Shown: positions 1-8,802, counted from the first letter of the stretch. The stretch: DNA of 41,634 bases from Acidimicrobiales bacterium (GCA_035316325.1 DATHJB010000045.1:1-41634); one strand, 5' to 3'. The notes: generated by a model not told the origin, from the sequence alone. Made by a program: numbers and translations.

Positions 1-2560
1 CGACCCCGGGCACGGCGCTGGTCGGTCCGTAGCTCGCGTCGGCGGGCAGGCCGCTGGTCTCGGTGTTCTGCCAGACGACAGCGCCGGTGTCCAGGTCGAG
101 GGCGTGCACCGTCGGCCGCTGCGGATCGAGGACGTCCTCGCCGGGAGCGGTCGAGAAGTACACCCGGCGGGCTGCCTCGTCGACCGAGGCGGTCTGGATG
201 ACGCCCCCGACGGCCCCGCCGGGCACGACGTTGGTCTGCCAGTAGGGCAGGTCCGCCGGGTCGTCGTCGTCCCAGGCCACGCCGTTGCGGACGTTCTCGC
301 CCTCCCGGTCGACCACGTAGTAGGTGCCGTCCTTGCCGCCGATGCCCACGACGTCGCGGACCTCGTCGCCGACGGTGAGGCTGAACAGGTTGGGCGCCGC
401 CCCGAAGGCCAGGTCGTCGTTGTCGACCTCCCGGGGCCGCCAGCGCCACTGCGGGGTCCCGTCGACCGACAGGGCGACGACGGCCTCGTCGTAGGCGGGC
501 ATGGGCGGCGCCGGGACCGGCGTGGCCGGATCGTCGTCGGTGTCGCAGTTGCTCGTGCCGAAGATCAGGAGCTGGCGGTCGGGATCGAAGGCCGCCGCCG
601 ACCAGATGTTGCCGCACCCGTTCGGCGTGCGCGGGGCGTCGCAACCGCTCCTCGTGGCCAGGAAGCCGGGCGGCAGGCCGAGCTCGGCCTCGGAGTGGTA
701 GCCGTCGAACCGGCGGATCCCGTCGGACGAGGTCGGGCGGCAGACCAGGCCGCTCTCGGGGTCGAAGAACCACCGCAGTGTCCCGTTGACGGCATCGACG
801 GCGTAGAAGCCGCCCTTGCCGGTGGCCACGTCGTTGACGTCCATCCCGAAGAAGACCAGGCCGTCGGCCACGACGGGCGTGCTCTCGATCTGGTTGCGCT
901 CGCGGTCGAACGAGCACAGTCCCGGGGCGGCGCCGGTGGCGGCGTCGCGACAGCCGGTACCGGCGGCGAAGCGCCACCGCTCGGCCCCGGTGGCGGCGTC
1001 GAGCGCGTACATGGTCTCGCCGGCGGCGACGAACACCGTGCGCTGCCCGGCGACGTCCGCGATCGTCGGTGATCCCGACGCCGGGAACGACGACCCCGGC
1101 TGGGCCTCCCAGGCGAAGCGCCAGCGCTCGGCGCCGGTGGACCAGTCGAGCGCGTAGACGAACCCGTCCCACGAGGTGAAGAACGCCAGGCGGGTCGGGC
1201 CGGCGTGCGGCCCCGGCAGGTCGACGGTGGCCACGCTGGGCGACGACGTGACGACCGCGTCGGTCCGGAAGCGCCACCGTTCGACCAGCCCGCCGGCGGT
1301 CGCGGGCGTGAGCTTCGTCTCGTCGGGGTTGAAGAACTGGCGGTCGTGGCCGCCGGCCAGGGTCGGCCACTCGAGGGGGAGCGGCGGTTCGTCCGGCTCG
1401 AGGTCGCCGGGCAGCAGGGCGACACCGTCGGGGAACGCCAGACCCTGCCGGACGATCTGGGGCGGCCGCGGGTCGCCGGCGGCGTCGAACCGGATGCGGC
1501 GCACCTTGCCGTTGGGGCCGGGACCGACGTCGGGCAGGGCTCCCACCAGGTCGAGGTCGGCGTAGTAGACGGTGCCGTCGGCGCCGACGGCGATGCCCTG
1601 CGGGTTGCCGGTCGGCGCGGGCAACTCGGTGCCGTGCGGCTCCAGCAGGAACCGCACCAGGTTGCCGTCGAGGTCGTACTCGGCGATCCCTCCGGTGAGC
1701 ACGCTGGCGGCGTAGAGGTTGCCGTTGGGGGCGAGCGCCAGGCCGGAGAACGTGAGCATGCCGTCGCCGGCGGTCGCGAAGACCTCGCGCTGCACCGCAT
1801 CGGCGACGGGCGCACCGGTGGCGTCGGTCGCCCCACAGCCGCCGGCGGCGTCGGGCCCGGTCGGGAAGGGCGGCGAGAAGCGGTCGATGCGCAGGCCCGA
1901 CGACTGCGAGACGTAGACGCGGCCCTGCCGGTCAACGGCCACCGACCCGGCCGTCCCCAGGTCGCCGGCCAGCTTGCAGAAGGTGGTCGACGCCTCGTCG
2001 GTGTCCGGATAGGCACCGGGTGGGCCGGGGAACCGGTCGTGGGGCGGGAACCACTGGATCAGCTGGCCGTTGGCGGTGCCGAAGCCCTGGAAGCCGACCT
2101 CGCTGGTGAACAGGGTCCCGTCGGGGGCGAAGGCGCAGCCGTGCGGCTCCGGGCCGTCCGTGTGGTAGGTCGCGGTCAGCTTGCCCACCTGGGTGCCGGC
2201 GGCGTCGAACACGCCCCAGCCGGCGGGCGGGTGCGGTTGCCCGCTGTCCTCGCCGCCGATGAACCCGCCCGGCGCGTCGGGACGCTGGCAGATCTGGCCG
2301 TTGATGTCCCGGCCGTGGTCGGGGTCGTCGCCGGCCGACTCCACCAGCACGTCCTCGGCCAGGGTGCCGGTGCCGATGGTGTCGACCTCGAGGCGGCGCA
2401 GCCGGTTCCCCTCCGTGACGTACAGCAGCTCGCCCGAGTCGCCGGTCGACGGCGCCGGGGCGGGCGCGGTCGGGGACGTGGTGACGATCGGATTGGCCAC
2501 GCAGGCGCCCAGCGCCAGCACGACGCCCAGGGCGCGGGCGCGGTCGAACGGGCTCACCAT
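1..2560 (-). CDS. PQQ-like beta-propeller lipoprotein (3' end outside window)
   Basis: An open frame runs leftward from an ATG at 2560 without a stop to the window edge (853 codons seen). GGGGGGAA precedes the start. Residues 1-20 form a short basic then hydrophobic segment ending LALGAC, a plausible lipobox with Cys20, so the protein is probably a surface lipoprotein. Residues about 40-320 resemble an NHL/SMP-30-type propeller (phrases such as PHGCAFAPDGT, GLALAPNGNLYAAS, NPQGIAVGADGTVYYADLD). From about residue 390 there are repeated PQQ-type blades (VYALDWSTGAERWRF, MYALDAATGAERWRF, FYAVDAVNGTLRWFF). The family includes quinoprotein dehydrogenases and BamB-like scaffolds; no catalytic Asp/Glu set can be assigned, so the substrate is unknown. 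It is the last gene of the leftward series but is separated by 83 bp from the next gene, so it may be independently transcribed. Confidence 0.8.
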   Translation of the reverse strand, partial: MVSPFDRARALGVVLALGACVANPIVTTSPTAPAPAPSTGDSGELLYVTEGNRLRRLEVDTIGTGTLAEDVLVESAGDDPDHGRDINGQICQRPDAPGGFIGGEDSGQPHPPAGWGVFDAAGTQVGKLTATYHTDGPEPHGCAFAPDGTLFTSEVGFQGFGTANGQLIQWFPPHDRFPGPPGAYPDTDEASTTFCKLAGDLGTAGSVAVDRQGRVYVSQSSGLRIDRFSPPFPTGPDAAGGCGATDATGAPVADAVQREVFATAGDGMLTFSGLALAPNGNLYAASVLTGGIAEYDLDGNLVRFLLEPHGTELPAPTGNPQGIAVGADGTVYYADLDLVGALPDVGPGPNGKVRRIRFDAAGDPRPPQIVRQGLAFPDGVALLPGDLEPDEPPLPLEWPTLAGGHDRQFFNPDETKLTPATAGGLVERWRFRTDAVVTSSPSVATVDLPGPHAGPTRLAFFTSWDGFVYALDWSTGAERWRFAWEAQPGSSFPASGSPTIADVAGQRTVFVAAGETMYALDAATGAERWRFAAGTGCRDAATGAAPGLCSFDRERNQIESTPVVADGLVFFGMDVNDVATGKGGFYAVDAVNGTLRWFFDPESGLVCRPTSSDGIRRFDGYHSEAELGLPPGFLATRSGCDAPRTPNGCGNIWSAAAFDPDRQLLIFGTSNCDTDDDPATPVPAPPMPAYDEAVVALSVDGTPQWRWRPREVDNDDLAFGAAPNLFSLTVGDEVRDVVGIGGKDGTYYVVDREGENVRNGVAWDDDDPADLPYWQTNVVPGGAVGGVIQTASVDEAARRVYFSTAPGEDVLDPQRPTVHALDLDTGAVVWQNTETSGLPADASYGPTSAVPGV

Positions 2561-2643
2561 CACGCTTCCCCCCAACGGTTCCCCCCGGTTGTGCCGGCAT
2601 TGTGACGGATGACGTGAGTGTTAGCAATACCCGCTGTCGTGCT

Positions 2644-2892
2644 CTACCGCTGAGGTCGGCGGTCGATGCGTCTGGCGAGGGCGGCCATCTGGGTGTGGCG
2701 TGCCCCACGTCGTTCGCGGCGTTCGACGCGGGTCCACCACGACGTGACGTGATGGCCGAGCCGACCACGGAGGAGCCGCAGGTCGTCGATCAGCTCGGCG
2801 ACGAGGAGCACCGCGACACCGGCCCACAGCAGGGCCTGTAGCCATCGCTTCACGGTCGGGTCGATGGTGGCTCTCGCCGGGCGGTCGGTCAT
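2644..2892 (-). CDS. small single-span membrane protein, coupled to SulP
   Basis: This 82-residue protein starts at an ATG that shares an ATGA overlap with the stop codon of the upstream SulP gene, which implies translational coupling. Residues about 17-36 (WLQALLWAGVAVLLVAELID) form one hydrophobic segment. The rest is strongly basic (Arg-rich C-terminus ending RRIDRRPQR), so a cytosolic tail is expected. I do not recognise a family. The tight coupling suggests an accessory subunit or stabiliser of the transporter, but that is inference from position only. Confidence 0.7.
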   Translation of the reverse strand: MTDRPARATIDPTVKRWLQALLWAGVAVLLVAELIDDLRLLRGRLGHHVTSWWTRVERRERRGARHTQMAALARRIDRRPQR

Positions 2893-4574
2893 GTCGCTGT
2901 GGTCGTCGCCTCGATGGCGGCCTGGAGAGAGGGGTACACCCGGTCGAGGGACTCGACCGCCGCGGCGTCCCGACGCAGGACGTCCCGCACCTGCCCGAGG
3001 TCCCCGGCGATCACCAGCTGCACGCCGCCGGCCTCGAGCTGGTCGGTCAGCTCGGCCAGCATCTTCACGGCGGTGACGTCGACGGCGGGGATCGACTCGG
3101 CGTCGAGGATGACCGTCCGCACGCCCGGTTCGGCCGCGTGCGCCTGAATGGCACGGCGGACGGCGTCGGCGTTGGCGAAGAACAGCCCGCCCTCCACCCG
3201 GAGCACGGCGAGGCCCGGGAGCGCGGCGTTGTCCGGGTGACGGTCCCGGTCGGCGTACTGGTCGTCGGTGCCGGGCACCTTCCCCAGCTCGGCGACGTGG
3301 GGGTGCGACGCCCGGTAGAGCAGCAGGAGCAGCGAGACGCCGACGCCGATGAACAGGCCCGGCAGCGTGCCGAAGACGAGCACCCCGAGCAGCGCCGCTA
3401 CGGCGGCGATGAAGTCCGGTCGGGCGGCGACGCCGTAGATGGCCCGGAGCCGGCGGGACGAGAGCCGGTAGAGCTCGACCAGCGTCCGGTAGTCGACGAG
3501 CTCGACGACCGCGGCGATGACGACGGCGGCGAGCGTGGCTTCCGGCAGGTCCTCGAACAGGCCGGTGAGGAGCAGCAGGGTGACCACGGTCATGGCCGCC
3601 ACGAGCAGGCCGGAGAGCTGGGTGTGCGCGCCGGCCGACCCGTTCACCGCGGTCTTCGACAGGCTGCCGTTCACGACCATGCCCTGCGAGAGCCCGGCGC
3701 CCAGGTTGGCGGCGCCCAGCCCGAGGAGCTCCCGGTTGGGGTCGATCTCGTAGTGGTCCCGGGCCGCGTACGTCTTCGCGGCGCCCAGCCCTTCGGCGAA
3801 GCCGACCAGCATCACGCCGACCGCGGCGCCGGCCAGCGCGAGGTACTCGTCGAGGTCGAGCCCGTCGGGCGTGCCCAACGACGGCAGCCCGCTCTCGATC
3901 GGGCCGACGATCGCCACCCCGTGGTCGTCGAGGTGGAACTGCGAGACGAGGACGACGCCGAGCGCGACCGTCACGAGCGAGCCGGGGATCACGGGCGCGA
4001 CGCGCCGCAGGACCAGGACCACCGCCAGGCAGCCGGCACCGACCGCGCCGGTGACCGCGCTCGTGTCGCCGAGGTTGCCGAGCACGTGCCACAGCTGCTC
4101 GAAGAAGGTCTCGCCGTCCTTCTCGATCCCGAGCAGCTTCGGCACCTGGCCGACGATGATCGTGCACGCGACCCCGACGATGAAGCCCTTGATGACCGGC
4201 TCGGAGATGAAGCCGGCGAGGAAGCCGAGGCGGAGCAGCCCGGCGAGCAGCGCCAACGCCCCGGTGACGACGGCCAGCGCGGCCGTCAGCGCCACGACGT
4301 CGTCGGAGCCGACCGCGACATCGGCGACGGCGGCGGCCGAGAGCGCCGCCGTGGCCGACATCGGCCCGGTCACCAGGTGCTTCGAACTGCCGAACAGCGC
4401 GTAGAAGATCAGCGCCGGAGGTGCCGCGTAGAGCCCGATCACCGGGGACACCCCGGCGATCGACGCGTAGGCGAGGGACTCGGGTACGAGCACCGCCCAC
4501 ACGGTCAGCCCGGCGACGAGGTCGCTGCGCAACCAGCGCCGGTCGTAGCCCTGCAACGAGGTGAACAACGGCAA
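2889..4574 (-). CDS. SulP family anion transporter with STAS domain (copy 1)
   Basis: This 561-residue SulP/SLC26-type permease would move sulfate, bicarbonate or another anion across the plasma membrane. The N-terminus reads DLVAGLTVWAVLVPESLAYASIAGVSPVIGLYA, close to the family signature at the first helices. About eleven hydrophobic segments follow to residue ~415. The C-terminal STAS domain spans about 440-555 and contains ILDAESIPAVDVTAVKML, with D-V-T at the usual phospho-acceptor position. The start chosen is a TTG 14 nt after the preceding small gene; no better start lies closer to the first helix. It belongs to the operon DUF6325 - small basic protein - SulP - small membrane protein. 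Substrate cannot be read from sequence; the sulfatase genes nearby favour sulfate. Confidence 0.9.
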   Translation of the reverse strand: MPLFTSLQGYDRRWLRSDLVAGLTVWAVLVPESLAYASIAGVSPVIGLYAAPPALIFYALFGSSKHLVTGPMSATAALSAAAVADVAVGSDDVVALTAALAVVTGALALLAGLLRLGFLAGFISEPVIKGFIVGVACTIIVGQVPKLLGIEKDGETFFEQLWHVLGNLGDTSAVTGAVGAGCLAVVLVLRRVAPVIPGSLVTVALGVVLVSQFHLDDHGVAIVGPIESGLPSLGTPDGLDLDEYLALAGAAVGVMLVGFAEGLGAAKTYAARDHYEIDPNRELLGLGAANLGAGLSQGMVVNGSLSKTAVNGSAGAHTQLSGLLVAAMTVVTLLLLTGLFEDLPEATLAAVVIAAVVELVDYRTLVELYRLSSRRLRAIYGVAARPDFIAAVAALLGVLVFGTLPGLFIGVGVSLLLLLYRASHPHVAELGKVPGTDDQYADRDRHPDNAALPGLAVLRVEGGLFFANADAVRRAIQAHAAEPGVRTVILDAESIPAVDVTAVKMLAELTDQLEAGGVQLVIAGDLGQVRDVLRRDAAAVESLDRVYPSLQAAIEATTTAT

Positions 4575-4588
4575 CGAGGACCGGCGCC

Positions 4589-4747
4589 TCAGAACCGCCG
4601 GCCGACCCGGCGGACGGTGCGACGGGTCGACCGCCGGCGGACGCCCCGGGTGACCACGGCGGCGGTGGCGACGGTGGCCGCGGTGCGGGCGACCGGCGCG
4701 GGTCCGAGCACGGCGGCCCGGCGCATGCGGCGTCTTGCGAGTGGCAT
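4589..4747 (-). CDS. tiny basic protein (52 aa) in DUF6325-SulP operon
   Basis: An ATG one base after the DUF6325 stop (TGAGATG) opens a 52-codon frame that ends with TGA 14 nt before the SulP start. The product is MPLARRRMRRAAVLGPAPVA at its N-terminus, followed by an Ala/Val/Thr-rich, weakly hydrophobic stretch (residues ~20-33) and an Arg-rich tail. Small proteins starting with a similar MPL..RR..RRAA pattern often follow DUF6325 genes in actinobacteria, as far as I recall. It was accepted because its start and stop fit exactly into the operon spacing. Function unknown; possibly membrane-associated. Confidence 0.6.
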   Translation of the reverse strand: MPLARRRMRRAAVLGPAPVARTAATVATAAVVTRGVRRRSTRRTVRRVGRRF

Positions 4748-4748
4748 C

Positions 4749-5288
4749 TCAGTCTCCTCGGTCTTCCTGGTCGACTTCGTCGACCTCGTCGACCTCGTCG
4801 GGCTCGTCGTCGTCGGGCTCGTCGTCGTCGGGCTCGTCCTCGTCCTCGTCCTCGTCGTCCTCGACCGCGGCGAGCAGCGCCTGGATCGGGATGCGGCCGC
4901 CGGCGACGAGCTGCCCGCCGGAGTGGCGGACCGCAGCCCCGAACGGCGCGGCCCAGGTGTTCTCCCAGACGAGGACCGCGGCCGAGCTGCCGGGCTCGAG
5001 CGCGGCGGCGACGGCCTCCACGTCCTGCTCGCTCAGCAGCATCGCCAGCCCCTCCTCGAAGGACCGGAGCGCACCGAGCTCACCGACGTCGAGGTCGGAC
5101 AGCTCGAACGCCTCGACCGAACCGTCGGTCTCCGTCTTCAGCACCAGCAGATCGAGCACCCGGACCAGGTCGCGCTCGACCAGATCGACGAGCGCGGGAG
5201 CTATCTCCCCGTTGAACTTGCTGCCCGGGAACTCGATGACGATCCAGTCGACGGGCCCGAGCTCGTCGACATCCGTGACGTCGTCCAT
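4749..5288 (-). CDS. DUF6325 family protein with acidic repeat tail
   Basis: This 179-residue protein has the DUF6325 pattern: GPVDWIVIEFPGSKFNGEIAPALVDLVE at the start, then VRVLDLLVLKTETDGSVEAFEL, a central LL(S)EQDVEAVA and VLVWENTWAAPFGAAVRHSGGQLVAGGRIP. The family has no established function; it is usually associated with stress or membrane-protein gene sets. Residues ~142-179 are an unusual acidic tail made of E/D-rich repeats (DEDEDEPDDDEPDDDEPDEV). The ATG at 5288 is preceded by GGGGAG at good spacing. It is the first gene of a four-gene leftward operon, and a perfect 17-bp palindrome lies 66 bp upstream of its start. Confidence 0.85.
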   Translation of the reverse strand: MDDVTDVDELGPVDWIVIEFPGSKFNGEIAPALVDLVERDLVRVLDLLVLKTETDGSVEAFELSDLDVGELGALRSFEEGLAMLLSEQDVEAVAAALEPGSSAAVLVWENTWAAPFGAAVRHSGGQLVAGGRIPIQALLAAVEDDEDEDEDEPDDDEPDDDEPDEVDEVDEVDQEDRGD

Positions 5289-5354
5289 CTGGGGACTCCC
5301 CTTCGTCGGTCGACCACTGCCGACGCATCGTCCGCCTCGATCGGCGCGACGGGA

Positions 5355-5371
5355 TCATCCCTTCGGGATGA
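5355..5371. promoter_or_regulatory. 17-bp palindrome, site 1 (TCATCCC-TTC-GGGATGA)
   Basis: Perfect inverted repeat with 7-bp arms and a 3-nt centre. It lies between the stop of SulP copy 2 (5372) and the DUF6325 gene, 66 bp before the DUF6325 ATG. As RNA it could also form a UUCG-capped hairpin. The other four sites do not share that loop but do share the arm sequence and spacing, which favours a DNA-binding site over a terminator. Confidence 0.6.
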
Positions 5372-6964
5372 CTAGGGCGAGGCGCCGTAGCCGGCGAGGG
5401 CCTCGCTCAGGGAGGCGAAGTGCCGGATGCCGTCGTCGCCCCCGGGCGGCGCGTGGGCGGCGGCGGCGAGGTCGCCGGCGATCCACAGCTCCACGCCCCG
5501 CTGGCCGAGCTGCACGGCGAGGTCGGCGTGGACCGCGAAGAGGGTGCTGCCGTGACGTGGCTGGTTGGACCAGTCGAGCAGCAGCACACGGGGCGGAGCG
5601 GGCAGGGCGTCGACGGCGGCGACGAGGCGTTCGGCGACCGGGCGTCCGCTGGCCCAGTACACCGGGAGGTCGACCCGGGCGACCACGAGGCCCGGACGGA
5701 GGGAGGCCGGGTGCTCCCCGAGCGGCACCCACGGCCCCTCGGGCTCCGCCTGGACGGAGATCGCCGGTCGGCCCAGCACCCGGAACAGCAGCAGGTAGCT
5801 CAGGGCGACCCCGATGACGACCCCCGCCACGGTGCCCCAGAGGAGCACGCCGAGGGCGGCCAGCGCCGCGACGACCAGCTCCTCCCGGCGCACCGCGGCC
5901 AGGCGCCGCAGCGCTCCGACGTCGACCAGCCCGGCGGCCGCGACGATCACGACCGCACCCAGCGTGGCCTGGGCGAGGTCCTCGAACAGCGGCGCCAGCA
6001 GCGTCAGCGTCATGGCCACGCCGACCACGGTGACCAGGCTCGCCGACTGGGAGCGGGCGCCGGCACCCTCGTTGACCGCGGTCTGCGACAGGCCCCCGGC
6101 CGCCGGCATCGACCCGAAGGCCGAGCCGGCCACGTTGGCGGCCCCGAGGGCGACCAGCTCGCGGTCGACGACGACCGGCGGATCGTCGGGGCGCCGGAAC
6201 GATCGCGCCGCCGAGGACGACTCCACAAAGGCCATGAGCGCGATGGCGACCGCCGGCCCCAACAGCCCGGCGCTGCCGTCGAGCTCCGGCAGCGCCGGCC
6301 GCGGCAGTCCCTGGGGGACCGGCGTGATCAGCGCGACGCCGTCGTCGCCGAGGCCGAGCGACCACACCGCCGCGATCCCGAGCCCGACCGCGAGCAGCGG
6401 GCCGGGCACCCGGGGCACAACCTTGTGCGCCACCACCAGCCCGGCGATCGTGGCACCCGCCAACGCCGCGGTCGGCAGGTCGACGTCGCCGACGTGGCGG
6501 AGCGCGGCGCCCACCTGCTGGAAGAAGTTGTCGCCCGAGGCGTCGATCCCGAGGATCTTCCCCAGCTGCCCGGCGGCGATCACGAGCCCCGTGCCGACCT
6601 TGAAGCCGACCAGGACGGGCACGGAGATCAGGTCGGCGAGGAAGCCGAGCCGCAGGACGCCGCCCACGGCGAGGACGGCGCCGGTGAGCAGCGCCAACGT
6701 GATCGCCGCGCTGGTGGCCTGCGCCGGGTCGCCCTGCGCATCCGCAGCGACGAGGGCGGTGGCCGTGAGCGCCGCGACGGTCGACGTCGTGCTGACGCTC
6801 AGCACGCGTGACGTGCCCAGCACCGCGTAGACCGCCATGGGCACCAGCCCGGCGTAGAGGCCGAGCTGCACGGGCAGGCCGGCGATGGTGGCGTAGGCCA
6901 TGGCCTGGGGCACCACCACCGCCGCCGTGGTCATCCCGGCGATGACGTCGGCCCGACGCTCCAT
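5372..6964 (-). CDS. SulP family anion transporter, divergent STAS (copy 2)
   Basis: A 530-residue SulP permease counted from the ATG at 6964. The N-terminal core reads RADVIAGMTTAAVVVPQAMAYATIAGLPVQLGLYAG. Hydrophobic segments continue to about residue 400. The C-terminal region (~420-525) has the STAS layout but the phospho-acceptor region is degenerate (LLLDWSNQPRHGSTLFAV instead of a D-S/T-S motif). In-frame GTG codons at 6973 and 7003 are alternative starts. The one at 7003 falls inside a conserved palindrome and is disfavoured for that reason. The gene sits 42 bp after SulP copy 3 and may be transcribed from its own palindrome-associated promoter. Confidence 0.85.
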   Translation of the reverse strand: MERRADVIAGMTTAAVVVPQAMAYATIAGLPVQLGLYAGLVPMAVYAVLGTSRVLSVSTTSTVAALTATALVAADAQGDPAQATSAAITLALLTGAVLAVGGVLRLGFLADLISVPVLVGFKVGTGLVIAAGQLGKILGIDASGDNFFQQVGAALRHVGDVDLPTAALAGATIAGLVVAHKVVPRVPGPLLAVGLGIAAVWSLGLGDDGVALITPVPQGLPRPALPELDGSAGLLGPAVAIALMAFVESSSAARSFRRPDDPPVVVDRELVALGAANVAGSAFGSMPAAGGLSQTAVNEGAGARSQSASLVTVVGVAMTLTLLAPLFEDLAQATLGAVVIVAAAGLVDVGALRRLAAVRREELVVAALAALGVLLWGTVAGVVIGVALSYLLLFRVLGRPAISVQAEPEGPWVPLGEHPASLRPGLVVARVDLPVYWASGRPVAERLVAAVDALPAPPRVLLLDWSNQPRHGSTLFAVHADLAVQLGQRGVELWIAGDLAAAAHAPPGGDDGIRHFASLSEALAGYGASP

Positions 6965-6999
6965 CGTCGACACAATGGGCGGTCCCCGGTCGCCGAGCG

Positions 7000-7016
7000 T
7001 CACCCCTTAGGGATGA
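7000..7016. promoter_or_regulatory. 17-bp palindrome, site 2 (TCACCCC-TTA-GGGATGA)
   Basis: Inverted repeat with the same 7-3-7 geometry as site 1 and one mismatch between arms. It lies 35 bp upstream of the SulP copy 2 ATG. It overlaps the stop codon and last residues of SulP copy 3, so the coding sequence there is constrained too. Confidence 0.55.
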
Positions 7017-8767
7017 CAGTCGGGGCCCGGGGTCGCCGTCGACGCGTAGGCGCTGACGGCGGCGCGGACCGTGGGGTGGAAGTGCTCCGCGCCGATCGCC
7101 TCCGTGAGCCCGGTGGCGTCGAACACCTCCCGGACCGGCTGCTTCAGGCGGGCGACGGCGAGACCGATCCCGTCCTCGTCGAGCGACCGGCGCAGCTCCC
7201 CGAGCGCCTCCGCCCCCGACGCGTCGAGCGCGGTGACCGCCTCGGCGTCGAAGACAAGGTGGTGGGTGCGGGTCGTGGCCCCGGCGATCGCCTCCGCCAC
7301 CCGGGCCTTGACGTAGCGGGCGTTGGCGAAGAAGAGCCGGTCGTCGAGGCGGTAGACGACGATGCCCGGGGTGGTGCGGGCGCTGGGGTGGACGGACACG
7401 TCGGCGTAGCGGCCGAGCCGCTCGACCCAGCCCACCACGGCGTCGTGGGGCTGGGCGCTGCGGGTCACGGTCTCGACGATCGAGAGCAGCACGGCGAGCA
7501 CCAGAGCCGGGAGGACCCCGAGCACGACCACCCCGACGGCCGCGACCGCCGCCACGACGACCTGCGCACGCCCGGCCTGGGCCAGGGCCCGCCACAGGTC
7601 CGGCTCGATGAGCCCGACGGCGGCACCGACGATGACCGCGCCGAGGCACGCGGTGGGGAGCAGCTCGACCGGGGCCGTGAGGAACAGCAGCACGACGGCG
7701 ACGACCAGGGCAGCGATGCTCCCGACGGCCTGGGTGCGGCCGCCCATCTGGTCGTTGACGGCGGTGCGGGAACCGCTGGCGCCCACCGGGAAGCCCTGCG
7801 TGACGCCCGCCGAGAGGTTGGCGGCGGCGAAGGCGACCAGCTCCTGGTTCGCGTCGATCCGCTGCCCGTGCTGCCCGGCGAACGACCGGGCGGTGAGGAT
7901 GCCGTCGGCGAAGCTCACGAGGAAGATGCCGATCGCGGCGGGCAGCAGCGTGAGCACGTCGCCGAGCGGCAGGGTCGGCCACGTGACCGACGGGAGGCCG
8001 GAGGGGATGTCACCGATCACGGCGACGCCTCGATCCTCCAGCCCGGCCGCTGCCGACAGCGCGATCCCGGCGATCACCACGACGAGCGCGGCCGGGACCT
8101 TCGGCGCCCGCCGGCGCAGCACCAGCAGCGCGCCGATCGACACCAGGCCGATGAGCAGCGTGAGCTCGTCGACCTCAGCCAGCTCCTGGACGACCTCGAC
8201 GAGCTGGGGCACGGCGTCGTCGGCGTCGACCGAGATCCCGAGGATCTTCCCCAGCTGGCCCACGATCAGCACGACGGCGACGCCGTGGATGTAGCCGACG
8301 AGCACGGGGCGGGAGAAGTAGTCCGCCACCCAGCCGAGCCGCAGGAGCCGGGCGACGGCGAAGATCGCCGCCACCAGCACCGCCAGCAGCGCCGCGGCCT
8401 CGGCGTAGCGCTGGGGGTCGTCCGTGAGCGGCGCCACTGCGGTCGCCACGAGCACCGCCAGCGCCCCCTCGGGTCCGACGATCAGCTGGCGTGAGGATCC
8501 GAAGACCATGTAGGCGACCGCCGGCAGCAGTAGCGCGTACAGGCCGAAGATCGGGTCGAGGCCCGCGATCTCGGCGTAGGCCATGGCCGACGGGATGGCC
8601 AGCGCCGCGACGGTCACACCGGCGACGGCGTCGCGCTTCAGGCTCCGGCGCTGGTAGTGGGCGACGTGCGCCGTCACGGGGAAGGTGCGCTGGAGCAACG
8701 GCTGCTCGGCCCGCGGTCGGAACGGGGAGACCTCGTCGCCGTCGCCGTCCCGGTCCCCGTCCACCAC
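7007..8767 (-). CDS. SulP family anion transporter with STAS domain (copy 3)
   Basis: A SulP permease of about 586 residues from the GTG at 8767. The frame stays open to 8920, so ATG 8806 and GTG 8764 are alternatives; 8806 lies inside a palindrome. After a charged N-terminus (DGDRDGDGDEVSPFRPRAEQ) comes HYQRRSLKRDAVAGVTVAALAIPSAMAYAEIAGLDPIFGLYA, the family signature. About eleven hydrophobic segments lead to a STAS domain with VFDAEAVTALDASGAEALGEL, containing D-A-S at the phospho-acceptor position. The gene is divergent from the sulfatase gene and shares its intergenic region. It resembles copy 2 more than copy 1 in the NQE/DRELVA(F/L)AAAN loop. Substrate unproven; sulfate is likely from context. 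Confidence 0.88.
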   Translation of the reverse strand: MVDGDRDGDGDEVSPFRPRAEQPLLQRTFPVTAHVAHYQRRSLKRDAVAGVTVAALAIPSAMAYAEIAGLDPIFGLYALLLPAVAYMVFGSSRQLIVGPEGALAVLVATAVAPLTDDPQRYAEAAALLAVLVAAIFAVARLLRLGWVADYFSRPVLVGYIHGVAVVLIVGQLGKILGISVDADDAVPQLVEVVQELAEVDELTLLIGLVSIGALLVLRRRAPKVPAALVVVIAGIALSAAAGLEDRGVAVIGDIPSGLPSVTWPTLPLGDVLTLLPAAIGIFLVSFADGILTARSFAGQHGQRIDANQELVAFAAANLSAGVTQGFPVGASGSRTAVNDQMGGRTQAVGSIAALVVAVVLLFLTAPVELLPTACLGAVIVGAAVGLIEPDLWRALAQAGRAQVVVAAVAAVGVVVLGVLPALVLAVLLSIVETVTRSAQPHDAVVGWVERLGRYADVSVHPSARTTPGIVVYRLDDRLFFANARYVKARVAEAIAGATTRTHHLVFDAEAVTALDASGAEALGELRRSLDEDGIGLAVARLKQPVREVFDATGLTEAIGAEHFHPTVRAAVSAYASTATPGPDCHP

Positions 8768-8802
8768 GGGTGCACCGTGCGCCCCTCGTCGGGGTCCCCG
8801 GC

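Noticed and set aside
104..2605. Rightward frames of 322 and 466 codons at the left end
   Set aside because: Low-complexity products. The opposite-strand frame gives a continuous beta-propeller protein with clear repeats.
4758..4862. CRISPR or other spaced repeat array
   Set aside because: The repetition is a triplet-based coding tract without unique spacers.
5355..5371. Palindrome site 1 as a rho-independent terminator of SulP-2
   Set aside because: No T tract, and the same palindrome occurs upstream of starts at four other places with different loops.
5355..7982. Very long leftward open frame (875 codons) across the SulP-2/SulP-3 region
   Set aside because: Arg/Gly/Pro-rich, repetitive product without any family pattern, lying in another frame of two clear SulP genes.
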